Below are positions 8,847 through 17,748 of a DNA stretch of 45,211 nt, piece after piece. Source of the stretch: Granulicella sp. (GTDB taxonomy: Bacteria > Acidobacteriota > Terriglobia > Terriglobales > Acidobacteriaceae). Within the stretch, counting starts at the first letter, position 1; each line of letters opens with the position of its first letter. Location of the stretch: positions 1 through 45,211 of the forward strand of contig JANYLK010000165.1 of NCBI GenBank assembly GCA_025357875.1, read 5' to 3'. A program made the position numbers and the translations under genes. The notes under the pieces were generated by a model, which worked only from the letters and a program-made list of their open reading frames with translations, ran no database searches and was not told where the DNA came from.

Positions 8847-9337
8847 CGCCCGAAAACCTCGAGATACGCCACGCGCGGGTGTCGGACGTTGAGGCAATTC
8901 TCGCGTTGGAGCGGGCCACGGACCGTGCTCCGCACTGGCCACAAACCGTCTATACAGACATGCTCGACACGGGCAATGCCCGGGGCTGCTTGATCGTTGC
9001 ACAGGTTGGCGAATTGATTGCGGGTTTTGCGGTTGGCGTGATTCAGCCTGCTACCTACGATTCGGCCAGCAGCATCGCCGAACTGGAGAGCGTCGCGGTG
9101 GCTGCGAACGCCCGGCGAGCCGGTATAGGCCGCGCATTGTGCGAAGTGGTGATCGATTGGTGCCGAAATCGAGGTGCGACGGAGATGGCTCTGGAGGTGC
9201 GCGCGTCTAGTTCGGGAGCGATTTCGCTGTACTTGGGACTTGGTTTCGAGCAGATTGGCCGCAGACCGCATTACTACCGCGACCCCGAGGACGATGCGAT
9301 CCATTTACGGCGAAAACTCGTTACGGCGAAAACTTAG
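8843..9337 (+). CDS. rimI: Ribosomal-protein-alanine N-acetyltransferase RimI (GNAT family)
   Basis: A 164-aa GNAT acetyltransferase. The core shows LESVAVAANARRAGIGRALC, i.e. the beta4 strand and the R/Q-x-x-G-x-G/A acetyl-CoA loop, then ALEVRASSSGAISLYLGLGF and a C-terminal RPHYYRDPEDDAIHL, which matches the RimI pattern (YY..P.EDA..M). RimI acetylates the N-terminal Ala of ribosomal protein S18. ATG 8843 overlaps the tsaB stop, which indicates translational coupling and fixes the start. The tsaB neighbour supports RimI over other GNAT enzymes. Confidence 0.93.
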   Translation: MTPENLEIRHARVSDVEAILALERATDRAPHWPQTVYTDMLDTGNARGCLIVAQVGELIAGFAVGVIQPATYDSASSIAELESVAVAANARRAGIGRALCEVVIDWCRNRGATEMALEVRASSSGAISLYLGLGFEQIGRRPHYYRDPEDDAIHLRRKLVTAKT

Positions 9338-9440
9338 CCCGCCAGCCAAGCTTCGAAGAAGCCGTGAATTGCCGTCAAACTATTCATCGGCGGGAGGCAT
9401 CGTAGAGGTGGGTTTAAATCCTGGAACCGAGGTTTCCACC

Positions 9441-9938
9441 ATGAGTGTCGCCAGTATTGAAGAGCTTTTCATCAACGAACTTAAAGATATTTATTCTGCT
9501 GAGAAGCAGATCACGAAGGCATTGCCGAAGATGGCGAAGGCGACGACTTCTCCCGAACTAAAGGCTGCCTTTGAGAGCCATTTGCAAGAGACGATGGGGC
9601 AGATTCAGCGGCTCGAACAGATATTTGAGACGCTGGGGAAGACCGGTCGCGGCAAGGTGTGTCACGGTATGCAGGGCGTGCTTGAAGAGGGTTCCGAGGT
9701 GCTCCAAGACACCAAGAAGGGTGGAATCCGCGACGCTGCTCTGATCTCCGCTGCTCAGCGCGTTGAGCACTATGAGATGGCTGCGTACGGATGTGTTCGC
9801 GAGTATGCAAGCCTTCTCGGAAAAAAGGACATAGCCAAACTACTGGAGCAGACGCTCGAGGAGGAGAAAGCTGCCGATGAGAAACTGAGTACTATTTCCA
9901 AGCAGGTGAACTCCGAAGCATTGAAGATCGCTGCTTAG
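9441..9938 (+). CDS. YciE/YciF ferroxidase family (DUF892) protein
   Basis: A 165-aa, almost entirely helical, ferritin-like protein: SIEELFINELKDIYSAEKQI at the N-terminus (metal-binding E and D/E residues of the first helix), then FESHLQETMGQIQRLEQIFE, ALISAAQRVEHYEMAAYG and LEQTLEEEKAADEKLS. This is the DUF892/YciF pattern of four long helices with carboxylates and His placed for a di-iron site. Family members are induced by general stress. The start is ATG 9441 with GAGG at 9429-9432; the frame is open further upstream to 9174 but that part overlaps rimI in another frame and is not coding. It probably has its own promoter in the 100-base gap after rimI. Confidence 0.9.
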   Translation: MSVASIEELFINELKDIYSAEKQITKALPKMAKATTSPELKAAFESHLQETMGQIQRLEQIFETLGKTGRGKVCHGMQGVLEEGSEVLQDTKKGGIRDAALISAAQRVEHYEMAAYGCVREYASLLGKKDIAKLLEQTLEEEKAADEKLSTISKQVNSEALKIAA

Positions 9939-10006
9939 GCAGTTTGCATCGCTTTCTATAGGTTGTGGGGCCGGGCGCGGTCGCTGCTCGGCCTCGCGCC
10001 GTCTGA

Positions 10007-11626
10007 TTACTGGATCTCAGCCGGACCTTGTAGCTTCGGCGGCACGAAGGTACGGATGCCATCGATCACGGTCACTGGCTTCGAGACCAGTTGGACCTGC
10101 GCGGGTTTGAGTCCATCGCGCTTTGCGGTGACAGTAATTGTCCCAGCCGTCGGCATGGAGCGAACGGCAACGCGGTTAATGCCCAACTCGGTGTTCAAAT
10201 ACAGGTTGTTGGTCGAATCGAGTTTGCCGCTGTTGTATCCGCCACGCCAGATGGCTGGTCCGTCACAGGTGAAGTTGACACGAGCGTCGTCGGTCGGACA
10301 TCGCTGACCCTTGGCGTCGATGACTTCGAAGTCGATCAACGCAACGTCCTCGCCATCGGCTTGTAGGCCATTTGGTCCGAGTATCGGAGTCAGGCGGATC
10401 GCCTCTGGTGCGCCTGCGGTAGTAAGTTCCTGCTGCGCCTCGACCCTGGCACCCTTCTTGCCGATGGCCTTTAGACTGCCTGGGGCGAAGGTGATATTTG
10501 GGAACGCGAAGATCCAGCCGCTATCGGGCTTGGAATTCACGCCGGCGGATTTGCCGTTGACAAAAAGCTCGACTGAATCGGTGTTGGCGATGACGTAGAT
10601 GGCCTTCACCGTCGGCTTGGCGTCTGGACCCGTTGGATAGCTCCAGTGGCCGAGGATGTGCAGGTCGGGCTGCTCGCTCTGAATGACGCGGTGTGCAAAG
10701 TAAATCTCCTTGGGTAGTCGCATTGCGTCCAACTTGCCGCTGACCCGCGCGACCTCGCTCGAATCCTGGCGTCCATCCGCGTCTTCGTCCGTAAAGTAGA
10801 TGGAGCAGTATCCGGACCACTTCGAATGAGCGGCGTCCGTATTCGAGATGCGGTTCTCCCAGTACTCCCAGTAGCGCTTGATCCCGGCGAGCGCAAAACT
10901 CTCCGACGTGTACTGATAGGTGTCGTTTGCGCCCTTCTTGAAGCCGTAATACGGTGGCGAAAAGTCGTCCCAAAAGCGGCGCGCGCCCTCATCGCGGAAG
11001 TCCTCGGTCTCGATGATCGGTGCGCGGTCACGACGCTCGGCAGAGTACGCGCGGAACATGGCTTTTGGACCGGTCAGGGCATCCGTCTGCGGTGCCTGGC
11101 CAATCATCACACCGTAATACTCCGCGGTGGGCGTAATTGCGGTGTTCGCGGCATCGTCGCCGTTACCGCGAGAGCCCATGACGCGGCCGCCGTCGGGATC
11201 CCACAGTTTGCGCAGGTCAACCATCTGCTGCATGTGTTCGACGGTGACCACGGTGTTGCCGGCCTCCCAAAAGAGGATGCTGGGGTTATTACGGAAGTAA
11301 ATGATGGTGTTGCGCATCACCTCGATGCGCTGGTGCCATTGCCGACCCGTGACGTCCCGCTCCTTGTCACCAGCAGGACATGTCTGGACGATGCCGAATC
11401 GCGCGAAGGAATCCGCGTCGACCTTCTGCGGCGAGATGTGCATCCAGCGCATGTAATTGCCGTGGCATGCACGCATCAGGCTTGCGGTGTAGTCATGCAT
11501 CCAGTCTGGATAGCCAGCACCAACGCCTGCCCATTCATCGGCTGAGCGCTGTGCAAAACCCTTGAGGTAAACAAACTTGTCGTTGAGGTAAACGCCGCCA
11601 GTGCCTGCACCGCCTTTGAACTCGGC
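10007..11626 (-). pseudogene. GH2 beta-galactosidase-like glycosidase, C-terminal part after in-frame TAG
   Basis: The part of the glycoside hydrolase family 2 gene behind the nonsense codon. The frame is the same as the upstream half and runs AEFKGGAGTGGVYLNDKFVY, then GYPDWMHDYTASLMR, an intact catalytic TIM-barrel segment with NNPSILFWEAGNTVV (general acid/base Glu candidate, codon 11264-11266) and PIIETEDFRDEGARRFWDD, and finally C-terminal beta-sandwich domains (AIYVIANTDSVELFVNGKSA). The first ATG after the stop is at 11500, without a clear ribosome site, and starting there would omit the beginning of the barrel. No frameshift is visible in 1.6 kb, so inactivation, if real, is recent. 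With the N-terminal part the complete product would be about 880 aa. Confidence 0.85.
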
Positions 11627-12655
11627 CTAGCGGAATCCAGTCTCAAGGCGGTTGACATCGACTACTTTCCCGTCGACTTTCAGGATGGTGTAGACGTCGT
11701 AGAGGTAGGGGTCTTCAGTGCTCCAGAAGCGCGTTTCCTGGAGATTCCCGGTTGCGGTCTGCACACTTTTTTTGCCGTCGACCATGTCTACGGGATCGCC
11801 CTTGAACTGCGCGCGTATGCGGCCGGAGTGGTCAACGATGGCGACGGAAAGGCCTACAGTGGCGCGGTCGCCGGATGTGTTGTGGACTTCTGCGTCTACG
11901 GTCACGTCGGTTGTCTTCTTTGCAATGTCGAAGTTGGAGGCGTGTACATAGACGCCCTGGCTCTCGAGGCCGTAGTAGAGCGGAAGGGTTTGATGGATTT
12001 TGCCGGTCACGTGCAACCAGACATGGCGGTTGATGCCTCCGTGGTCTGGGTTGAAGTCGTTGGCGTTCCACTCGTAGGTGGTCTTCGTGGCACGTTCCTG
12101 GTAGGACGTGGTGTTGTCTACCTTAACGGCAAGGACGTTTTCCTGAGAACCCAGATGCAGCGCATCGGTAATGTCGATCCCGTAGGCGTTGATTCCGTTC
12201 TCGTAGAGGCCGATTTGCTTGCCGTTTAGATAGATGTCGCCGGCCTGGCGGATCCCCTCAAACTCAAGGAAAACCTTTTGATGGGCAAGTTCGGCGGGCA
12301 GGCTGAAATGCTTGCGATACCAGGAGAGACCCTTGTACGTGCCGCGGTCACCGCCGCCATGCTGAATAACGGCTCGAAACGAATCGACATCATTGAAACT
12401 GTGCGGAGTTGCGACGGTGGTCCACTTCGAATCGTTAAAGTCCGAGACTTCGGCGCCTTGGGCATCCTCTCGGAGAAATTTCCAGTCCGAGTTGAAATTT
12501 AATGTTGCGCGAGGTGATTTGGGAGGCAAGTCAGGCCCACCGGCGGGTGCGGCAGCAAGTGAGGTGTACGGTCGTCCGAAGACGATTGGCAGGCCTAACG
12601 CGATAAATGTACTGTTTTCAATGAATTCTCGGCGGGTTACTCTGCGAAGCGACAT
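11627..12655 (-). pseudogene. GH2 beta-galactosidase-like glycosidase, N-terminal part up to in-frame TAG
   Basis: 342 aa. The N-terminus (SLRRVTRREFIENSTFIAL) has a twin-arginine-type export signal, so the enzyme was meant to leave the cytoplasm. The sugar-binding and immunoglobulin-like domains of family GH2 follow: TLNFNSDWKFLREDAQGAE, DSKWTTVATPHSFND, SWYRKHFSLP, VFLEFEGIRQAGDIYLNG, NHR-type loop DHGGINRHVWLHVT, and FWSTEDPYLYDVYTILK. It ends ETGFR followed by TAG (11629-11627); the next codons continue the same domain without loss. Homologues have a sense codon here (K, R or Q are one base from TAG). The gene is probably monocistronic; the 400 bp upstream holds its promoter region. Confidence 0.87.
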
Positions 12656-13023
12656 TCTACGTGGTGCCTTTCGTACTGTGCGGCGTTATCGCAGCGACAC
12701 CACGATATCTCATTGACGAATGCAGGCGTCGGTTTTGACTTCAAGGTGTTGGGTAGCCCTACTGCGGGTTTGGTTACTTGAAAACGATGTTCCAAGCACG
12801 TACAACTTTAGTGGCTTGGTGATAAGTTGTTTAGAATGAGATCGGGTCGTTTTGCAATATTCATTTTTTGGGATTGTGTTATTGTGAAAATACATTTTGC
12901 GGGATTATCAAGCAACTTATTCCTGCAGAGTGCGTCTCACTGAATGTACGAAGAAATTGTCGGGCCAGCAATTCCCACGGTTCCGGCTTCCCCTATCCGC
13001 AATTGAACTCCCCACCTATAAGT
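12656..13023. other. Intergenic region, no gene seen
   Basis: About 370 bases between the divergently placed GH2 gene start and the hairpin after the hydrolase gene. It is more A/T-rich than its surroundings around 12830-12920. I see no coding sequence, tRNA or recognisable remnant. It should contain the promoter of the GH2 gene, but no convincing -35/-10 pair stands out. Confidence 0.5.
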
Positions 13024-13049
13024 AAGGTTCCCAGAACACCGGGAGCCTT
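13024..13049 (-). terminator. Hairpin downstream of the alpha/beta-hydrolase-like gene
   Basis: AAGGTTCCC (13024-13032) and GGGAGCCTT (13041-13049) form a nine-base stem with one G-T wobble and an eight-base loop, directly after the stop of the minus-strand gene at 13056. There is no real U-run after the stem, so intrinsic termination would be weak. Confidence 0.4.
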
Positions 13050-13055
13050 CACTCC

Positions 13056-14045
13056 TTAAGGGGCCGTGTCAGCGCGTATTGGCCTGCTAGCTGGAGCATC
13101 CTCTAAATCTGGAAGGTACTGGTCAAAGAATCGGGTGAGGGCGGCTTGGTATGCCTGATCGGCGTGAACTCTTGGCAGAGTTACTGTGAAACTGGGGCTG
13201 TGAGCTTGCTTGAACAGAACCTGCAGGCGGTTGGAATCGGGCGCACTGGTTGCGACTTCAGGGCCGCCCGCGATGAGGAGCTTCGGCGTCGCAAGTTTGA
13301 CGAGCATGGCGGCTATTTCGAACTGGTGGCCAAATAGGAGACGCGTCGGAATGACGCCGGAAGGGTGCGCGACGGCTGCGGTAGCGGCTGGGTCCGGGTC
13401 GGGGTTGTCGAGGACGACGCCGGGTAGGTCCGCGTGAGAGTTGGCGAGATTGGCGGCCAGCGGTGCGCCCAGGCCGACCCCATACGGGATGATATTGCGG
13501 GACGGGACGTGGCGGGTTTGGATGAGGTATTTGAGCGCTGCGGCAGTGTCCTCGGACATGCGTTCCTGCGTTGGGTGGGGGGAGGCCTCGCTGGCGCCAA
13601 AGCCGCGATAATCGATGGCGAAGACGTTGAGCCCCGCGGAGTGAAGGCGGGCGAGCATGGGTACGGTGTCGGACAGGGAGCCTGAGCCGTCGTGGAGGTA
13701 CAGAATCGTGTATGCGGCGTAACGTGAGACGTATTCTGCTTGTGGAACTGCGGGAATCGACCAGGCTGTGAGGCGCGGCTGGCCAGTCTCCGCTACATCG
13801 AAATGGACCTCGGAGTAAACGAGGCCGGCACTGGCGGGGGTTCGGTCGACGATGTGGGAGGGATGCAACACGAGTTGCCAGCGGCCTTGATAGAACAAGA
13901 GGCACAGGGTGGCGTAGGCGCAGACCAATGCGGCGACGACACAAATGGCAAGGGCCTTGAGGAGCCATTTTGGATCGACGACTTCAAGCGGAGGTTTTTG
14001 GCCGGGTGGAGTTCTGGGCGCGGAATGTGGCTTAGAGGTTGGCAT
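13056..14045 (-). CDS. Membrane-anchored alpha/beta-hydrolase-fold protein without nucleophile Ser
   Basis: 329 aa. A cytoplasmic Pro-rich tail is followed by one membrane segment (about residues 28-51) and an alpha/beta-hydrolase domain of the BEM46-like kind: TILYLHDGSGS (oxyanion region), NVFAIDYRGFGASEASP, NIIPYGVGLGAPLA (elbow), VVLDNPDPD and a C-terminal LPRVHADQAYQAAL with the expected His. The elbow GxSxG reads G189-V-G-L-G193, so the nucleophile Ser is Gly191. Either the protein is not a Ser hydrolase or it is non-catalytic. It lies 20 bases after larB and on the same strand, so it may be the last gene of the lar transcript, though nothing else links it to nickel-pincer synthesis. 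Confidence 0.75.
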   Translation of the reverse strand: MPTSKPHSAPRTPPGQKPPLEVVDPKWLLKALAICVVAALVCAYATLCLLFYQGRWQLVLHPSHIVDRTPASAGLVYSEVHFDVAETGQPRLTAWSIPAVPQAEYVSRYAAYTILYLHDGSGSLSDTVPMLARLHSAGLNVFAIDYRGFGASEASPHPTQERMSEDTAAALKYLIQTRHVPSRNIIPYGVGLGAPLAANLANSHADLPGVVLDNPDPDPAATAAVAHPSGVIPTRLLFGHQFEIAAMLVKLATPKLLIAGGPEVATSAPDSNRLQVLFKQAHSPSFTVTLPRVHADQAYQAALTRFFDQYLPDLEDAPASRPIRADTAP

Positions 14046-14065
14046 TTAACACGTCCGGAACTGAG

Positions 14066-14836
14066 TTAGATTGGCTGTGGTTTGGAAGATGCGCGTGCGA
14101 TGAGTACCGCCGTGTACGCTGCTCCGAAGCCATTATCGATGTTGACCACGGTGACGTTGGGACTGCATGAGTTGAGCATGCCGAGCAAGGCGGCCGCTCC
14201 GGCGAAGGATGCGCCGTAGCCGACCGATGTGGGAACGGCGATGACGGGGACTGAGACTAGCCCACCGACGACTGATGGGAGCGCGCCTTCCATTCCTGCG
14301 CAGACAATGATGGCCTGGGCAGATTTCAAATCGTCGGTTACTGCGAGCAGGCGGTGCAGTCCGGCGACGCCCACGTCGTAGAGGCGAGTGACGCGGGCGC
14401 CGAATGTTTCCGCGGTGATTGCGGCTTCTTCGGCGACCGGGATGTCACTAGTTCCCGCGCAGACGACTGCAATGTGGCCGCGTAATTCGGCAATGAGGCT
14501 TGATTGTCGTAGAGCGACTGTGCGGGCTACCGAGTTGTAGATCGCGTCTGGATACTGCGCGAGTACGGCGTGAGCTGCGGCCGAATCGGCGCGGGTGACA
14601 AGTACGTCTACGCCGTCGGCAACGAGACGGGAAAATATCTCAGCGGTCTGTGTGGGCGTCTTGCCGGCGGCGAAGATGACCTCGGGCAGGCCGGCACGCA
14701 GGCTGCGGTGATGGTCGACTCGAGAGTGGCCTATGTCTTCAAAGGGCAGGGTGGCGAGGCGGTCTGCGGCGGCTTCGGGCTTGAGAGTGCCACGTTCGAC
14801 CTCTGCGAGCAGTTTTAAGAGAGCGGAGGGCGTCAT
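14066..14836 (-). CDS. larB: Nickel-pincer cofactor biosynthesis protein LarB
   Basis: 256 aa with the PurE/AIR-carboxylase-like domain of LarB: an N-terminal helical part (LLKLLAEVERGTLKPEAAAD), PFEDIGHSRVDHHRSLRAGL (LarB-specific), GLPEVIFAAGKT, then VVCAGTSDIPVAEEAAITAE, RLYDVGVAGLHRLL and VVGGLVSVPVIAVPTSVGYG. LarB carboxylates and hydrolyses nicotinic acid adenine dinucleotide, the first step to the pincer cofactor. The start ATG 14836 overlaps the larC stop (ATGA), which is preferred over the longer open frame to 14947 because that extension lies inside larC. Confidence 0.93.
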   Translation of the reverse strand: MTPSALLKLLAEVERGTLKPEAAADRLATLPFEDIGHSRVDHHRSLRAGLPEVIFAAGKTPTQTAEIFSRLVADGVDVLVTRADSAAAHAVLAQYPDAIYNSVARTVALRQSSLIAELRGHIAVVCAGTSDIPVAEEAAITAETFGARVTRLYDVGVAGLHRLLAVTDDLKSAQAIIVCAGMEGALPSVVGGLVSVPVIAVPTSVGYGASFAGAAALLGMLNSCSPNVTVVNIDNGFGAAYTAVLIARASSKPQPI

Positions 14837-16236
14837 GGTTTTTGCGGCTGGCCTTCCTGCGATGAGGCTTGCTGGAGATATGCGGCGATCGCGGCTTGCT
14901 GCACTTGCTTGACCGCGGCGTGATGCAGGGTGGCAGCGGCTCGGCAATCCTCGAACTCCGGCGCGGCGTTCAAAGTCTTTCCGGAGCGCGATCCGATCTT
15001 CATGCGGATGTCGCCATACGGCGTCGCGACTGTAATGTGGCTGCGATCGAGGCAGGAGCGGCGATCCTGCCGGATGCGTATGCCGAGCGTGCTGGTCTCG
15101 GAGAGGATGAACGTTTCCATAGCCGTACTGTCCGCGGGATTACATAGGATAGTAAGGAGGGTGCCTGGGCGGCCCTTTTTCATGATGACCGGAGTCAGCA
15201 TCACGTCGAGTGCACCTTTGGCGAGAGCTGTTTCAGCAACGTAGGCCAGGACCTGTGGGGACAGGTCATCGAGCGCCGCCTCCAGAACGGTTACGGTGTC
15301 TGACGATTTTGAGTGAGAGTGGACGGCGTGTGCCGTCGCGTCGCTACTTGCGATCGGAGGAAGTGTCTCAGGTGCATCTGAAGTTTCTCCGATGCTGAGG
15401 CGGACCACGTTGGGAAAATCCTTTGAGTTCCGCGTGCCTGCGCCATAGCCTATACGATCGACGCGCATGGCGGGTTGAGAGCCGAAAACGGGGGCTAACG
15501 CGCGCAGTATGGCAGCGCCAGTTGGCGTCACGAGTTCTTTCTGAACATGGGCTGAGTAGGTGGGCATGCCGCGCAGCAGATCGGCGGTTGCAGGGGCAGG
15601 TACGGGAAATGTTCCGTGGGCGCATACGACAGTGCCGCCGCCGACATTAATTGCAGAGCAGTACCATGCGTCGATGCCGAGATGGTGAATGCCCGCGCTG
15701 GCGGCGACGATATCGACGATGGCGTCGACTGCTCCTACCTCGTGGAAGTGGATGTCGTCGATTGAGACGTTGTGAATCTTTGCTTCCGATGCACCTAACA
15801 ATTCGAAGATGCGGATGGCAGTCTGCTTGACCGGCGCGGCCAGTGGCGCGGCCTGGATCAGGGAGCGGATGACGGTGAGCGAACGTCCGTGGCTGTGGGT
15901 ATGAGGTTGGTCGTGAGTGTGAGCTTCCTGCGCGGGCTGCGTGGCTTCCGCGTGATCATGATCATGGGTGTGCGCGTGGCCGATTTTGTGTTGATGCTGC
16001 TGTTCGGGCTGCCACGTGTAGGTTTGCTTATCAAGTAGATGATCGCCTTCGAGTACGTCAACTTTGATGCTGGAGATGCCGCTGCGGTCGACCTTCTCGA
16101 TGGTCAGGGATGCACCAATGTTCAGCGCGGTGGTGGCTTCCTGAAGCACGTGCAATGGAACGCCGGCATCTATCAGCGCTCCGAGAAACATGTCGCCAGC
16201 GATACCGGCGAAGCAGTCAAGATAAGCGATATGCAT
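14833..16236 (-). CDS. larC: Nickel insertion protein LarC (single uninterrupted ORF)
   Basis: 467 aa. It begins HIAYLDCFAGIAGDMFLGAL, the LarC N-terminal signature, and has a strongly His-rich insert at residues 81-117 (GHAHTHDHDHAEATQ and HTHDQPHTHSHG) likely to bind nickel. Further motifs are HNVSIDDIHFHEVGAVDAI, VPAPATADLLRGMPTY and ELVTPTGAAILRALAP. The C-terminal LarC2-like part (DDLSPQVLAYVAETAL, VMLTPVIMKKGRPGTLL) is in the same frame. LarC is the CTP-dependent cyclometallase that inserts Ni into the pincer. In Lactobacillus plantarum larC needs a ribosomal frameshift; here it does not. It sits between larE (49 bases upstream) and larB (overlap). Confidence 0.94.
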   Translation of the reverse strand: MHIAYLDCFAGIAGDMFLGALIDAGVPLHVLQEATTALNIGASLTIEKVDRSGISSIKVDVLEGDHLLDKQTYTWQPEQQHQHKIGHAHTHDHDHAEATQPAQEAHTHDQPHTHSHGRSLTVIRSLIQAAPLAAPVKQTAIRIFELLGASEAKIHNVSIDDIHFHEVGAVDAIVDIVAASAGIHHLGIDAWYCSAINVGGGTVVCAHGTFPVPAPATADLLRGMPTYSAHVQKELVTPTGAAILRALAPVFGSQPAMRVDRIGYGAGTRNSKDFPNVVRLSIGETSDAPETLPPIASSDATAHAVHSHSKSSDTVTVLEAALDDLSPQVLAYVAETALAKGALDVMLTPVIMKKGRPGTLLTILCNPADSTAMETFILSETSTLGIRIRQDRRSCLDRSHITVATPYGDIRMKIGSRSGKTLNAAPEFEDCRAAATLHHAAVKQVQQAAIAAYLQQASSQEGQPQKP

Positions 16237-16285
16237 AGTGGATCTCTCTCAGATATTCGATTGCGGGAAGATGGTTTGCGATGCG

Positions 16286-17122
16286 CTAATGGGCGGACTC
16301 GATTGCCGATGCCGGGAGCATATCGTTCATTGAACCGGATCGATAGCCCTGCGTGTCGAGGGTGATGTACGTAAAGCCGAGAGGGCGCAGCGCGGCAGTG
16401 ATCCGATCCAGCATGAGGAGCGTCAGGGCGCGGGGAAGATCCTGGCGGGCGATTTCGATGCGAGCGAGATCACCGTGATGGCGAACGCGGACCTGGGGGA
16501 ATCCGAGCGCGTGCAGTGCGTCCTCGGCGTGCTCGACCTGGCTGAGGTTTTCGGGGGTGACTGGGCGGCCGTATTCGATGCGCGAGGAGAGGCATGCGCT
16601 GGCGGGTTTGTCGGCTAGCGTGAGGCCGGCTTCGCGGGCCAGTGTGCGAATCTCTTCTTTGGTCAGGTTCGCTGCCGCGAGTGGTGCGACGGCATTATGC
16701 AGAGCGGCGGCTTTTTGGCCGGGCCGAAAGTCGCCGCGGTCGTCGAGGTTCATTCCATACGCAAGGTAGGCGAACCCGAGTTGCTGGCGCGTCGTCTCCA
16801 TTTGAGTAAATAGTTCGTCTTTGCAGTGGAAACAGCGGTTTTGATCGTTGCGAATGTAGTTTAGATCTTCTAGTTCGCGGGTTTGAAGTATGTGAACTGG
16901 GATTTTGTGGTCGGAAGCGAAGGCGAGGGCAGCCGCTAATTCCTGGCGCGGCAGGGACGGCGAGTCGGCGATGACTGCGAGCATGCGATTGCCAAGCATT
17001 TCGTGAGCGGTGTACGCGAGAAAGGCCGAGTCCGTGCCGCCAGAGTAGGCGACAAGCAGGGAATCCAGCGAAGTGATTATCTCGTGCAGTACGCCGATTT
17101 TTACGGTCAGATCCATATACAA
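16286..17122 (-). CDS. larE: ATP-dependent sacrificial sulfur transferase LarE
   Basis: 278 aa of the PP-loop ATP-pyrophosphatase family: LLVAYSGGTDSAFLAY (SGGxDS nucleotide loop), VIADSPSLPRQEL, NRCFHCKDELF (conserved CxxC), YGMNLDDRGDFRPGQKAA and KPASACLSSRIEYG. The Cys in ACLSSR (codon starting at 16594) corresponds to Cys176 of L. plantarum LarE, the residue that gives up its sulfur, so this is the sacrificial type. LarE adds two thiocarboxylates to the pincer precursor. ATG 17122 and ATG 17116 are both possible. First gene of larE-larC-larB; larA (lactate racemase) or another pincer-dependent enzyme is not in the window. Confidence 0.94.
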   Translation of the reverse strand: MYMDLTVKIGVLHEIITSLDSLLVAYSGGTDSAFLAYTAHEMLGNRMLAVIADSPSLPRQELAAALAFASDHKIPVHILQTRELEDLNYIRNDQNRCFHCKDELFTQMETTRQQLGFAYLAYGMNLDDRGDFRPGQKAAALHNAVAPLAAANLTKEEIRTLAREAGLTLADKPASACLSSRIEYGRPVTPENLSQVEHAEDALHALGFPQVRVRHHGDLARIEIARQDLPRALTLLMLDRITAALRPLGFTYITLDTQGYRSGSMNDMLPASAIESAH

Positions 17123-17213
17123 CCCATTGTAAGAGCCAAGAGCGGACCTTGGCGTGGTTCAGAATGCATCCGGTCTCTGTCAATCGAAATAAGTTTGAGC
17201 GATGAATGCTCTT

Positions 17214-17440
17214 CGCATAGCGGAATAAGGCGTTAAAGCCATAGTCCGGGTGGGCCTGATGTGGCAGTAAAAGAGACTTAGACCGGGTTGATTGGCGACG
17301 AACTCCACTGCGGCGTGACCGTAGTAGGGGACTTCGACGGTGTCTTTGATGAGTCCCAGTGGACGAATTCGGGGGTGTCGGTCTCGTTGATGACGTGGAC
17401 GGTGACAGGCTTACCTTCCTTCATGCGCAAGACGGGGCCA
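17214..17440 (-). pseudogene. Remnant of a multicopper oxidase gene
   Basis: Two pieces of a multicopper oxidase can be read on the minus strand. From 17439 downwards: GPVLRMKEGKPVTVHVINET, then PEFVHW, the start of a cupredoxin domain in which HWHG is expected but the sequence goes off frame after HW. In another frame the C-terminal copper motif follows: DTVEVPYYGHAAVEFVANQP and GLSLFYCHI, and after a further shift PDYGFNALFRYA, the typical family end. A few hundred residues between HW and the C-terminal domain are missing, so this is an internally deleted, frameshifted relic. It fills the space upstream of larE. Confidence 0.7.
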
Positions 17441-17449
17441 GGCGATGTG

Positions 17450-17748
17450 CCGTTCTGGGGAAGGAGATGCAGAAGCTCGATCCGTCACGCTTTGTGGGGA
17501 ATTCGACGATGGTGGAGGAGCTTCATCCCAAGGTGTTGAACGACGTATACAAGCTGGAACTGCAACTGCGCCGCAATCCAAATCAGCCGCAGACAGGGCA
17601 GGTGAGGACGTCGAAGTCGGCGGCTATTCCGGCTGGCTATGAGGACGCGGTCGCAGAGTATTACCGGCGGCTGGGGAAGAGCCAATATGTCCCTCACGCG
17701 ATAAGATGGCTAGGTATTTGTGTGATGGAGTTGCGTCCTTATGAGTAG
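17450..17748 (+). pseudogene. C-terminal remnant of a hypothetical protein
   Basis: An open stretch that reads GKEMQKLDPSRFVGNSTMVE, LHPKVLNDVYKLELQLRR and GYEDAVAEYYRRLGK. It looks like the C-terminal end of a larger protein of a type I associate with Acidobacteria, but I cannot name the family. There is no plausible start: upstream in frame the sequence runs into the antisense multicopper oxidase remnant, so the 5' part has been lost. The stop overlaps the SDR start at 17741 by eight bases. Confidence 0.45.

Noticed and set aside
14833..16236. Programmed frameshift in larC, as in Lactobacillus
   Set aside because: The LarC1 and LarC2 parts are in one continuous frame here.
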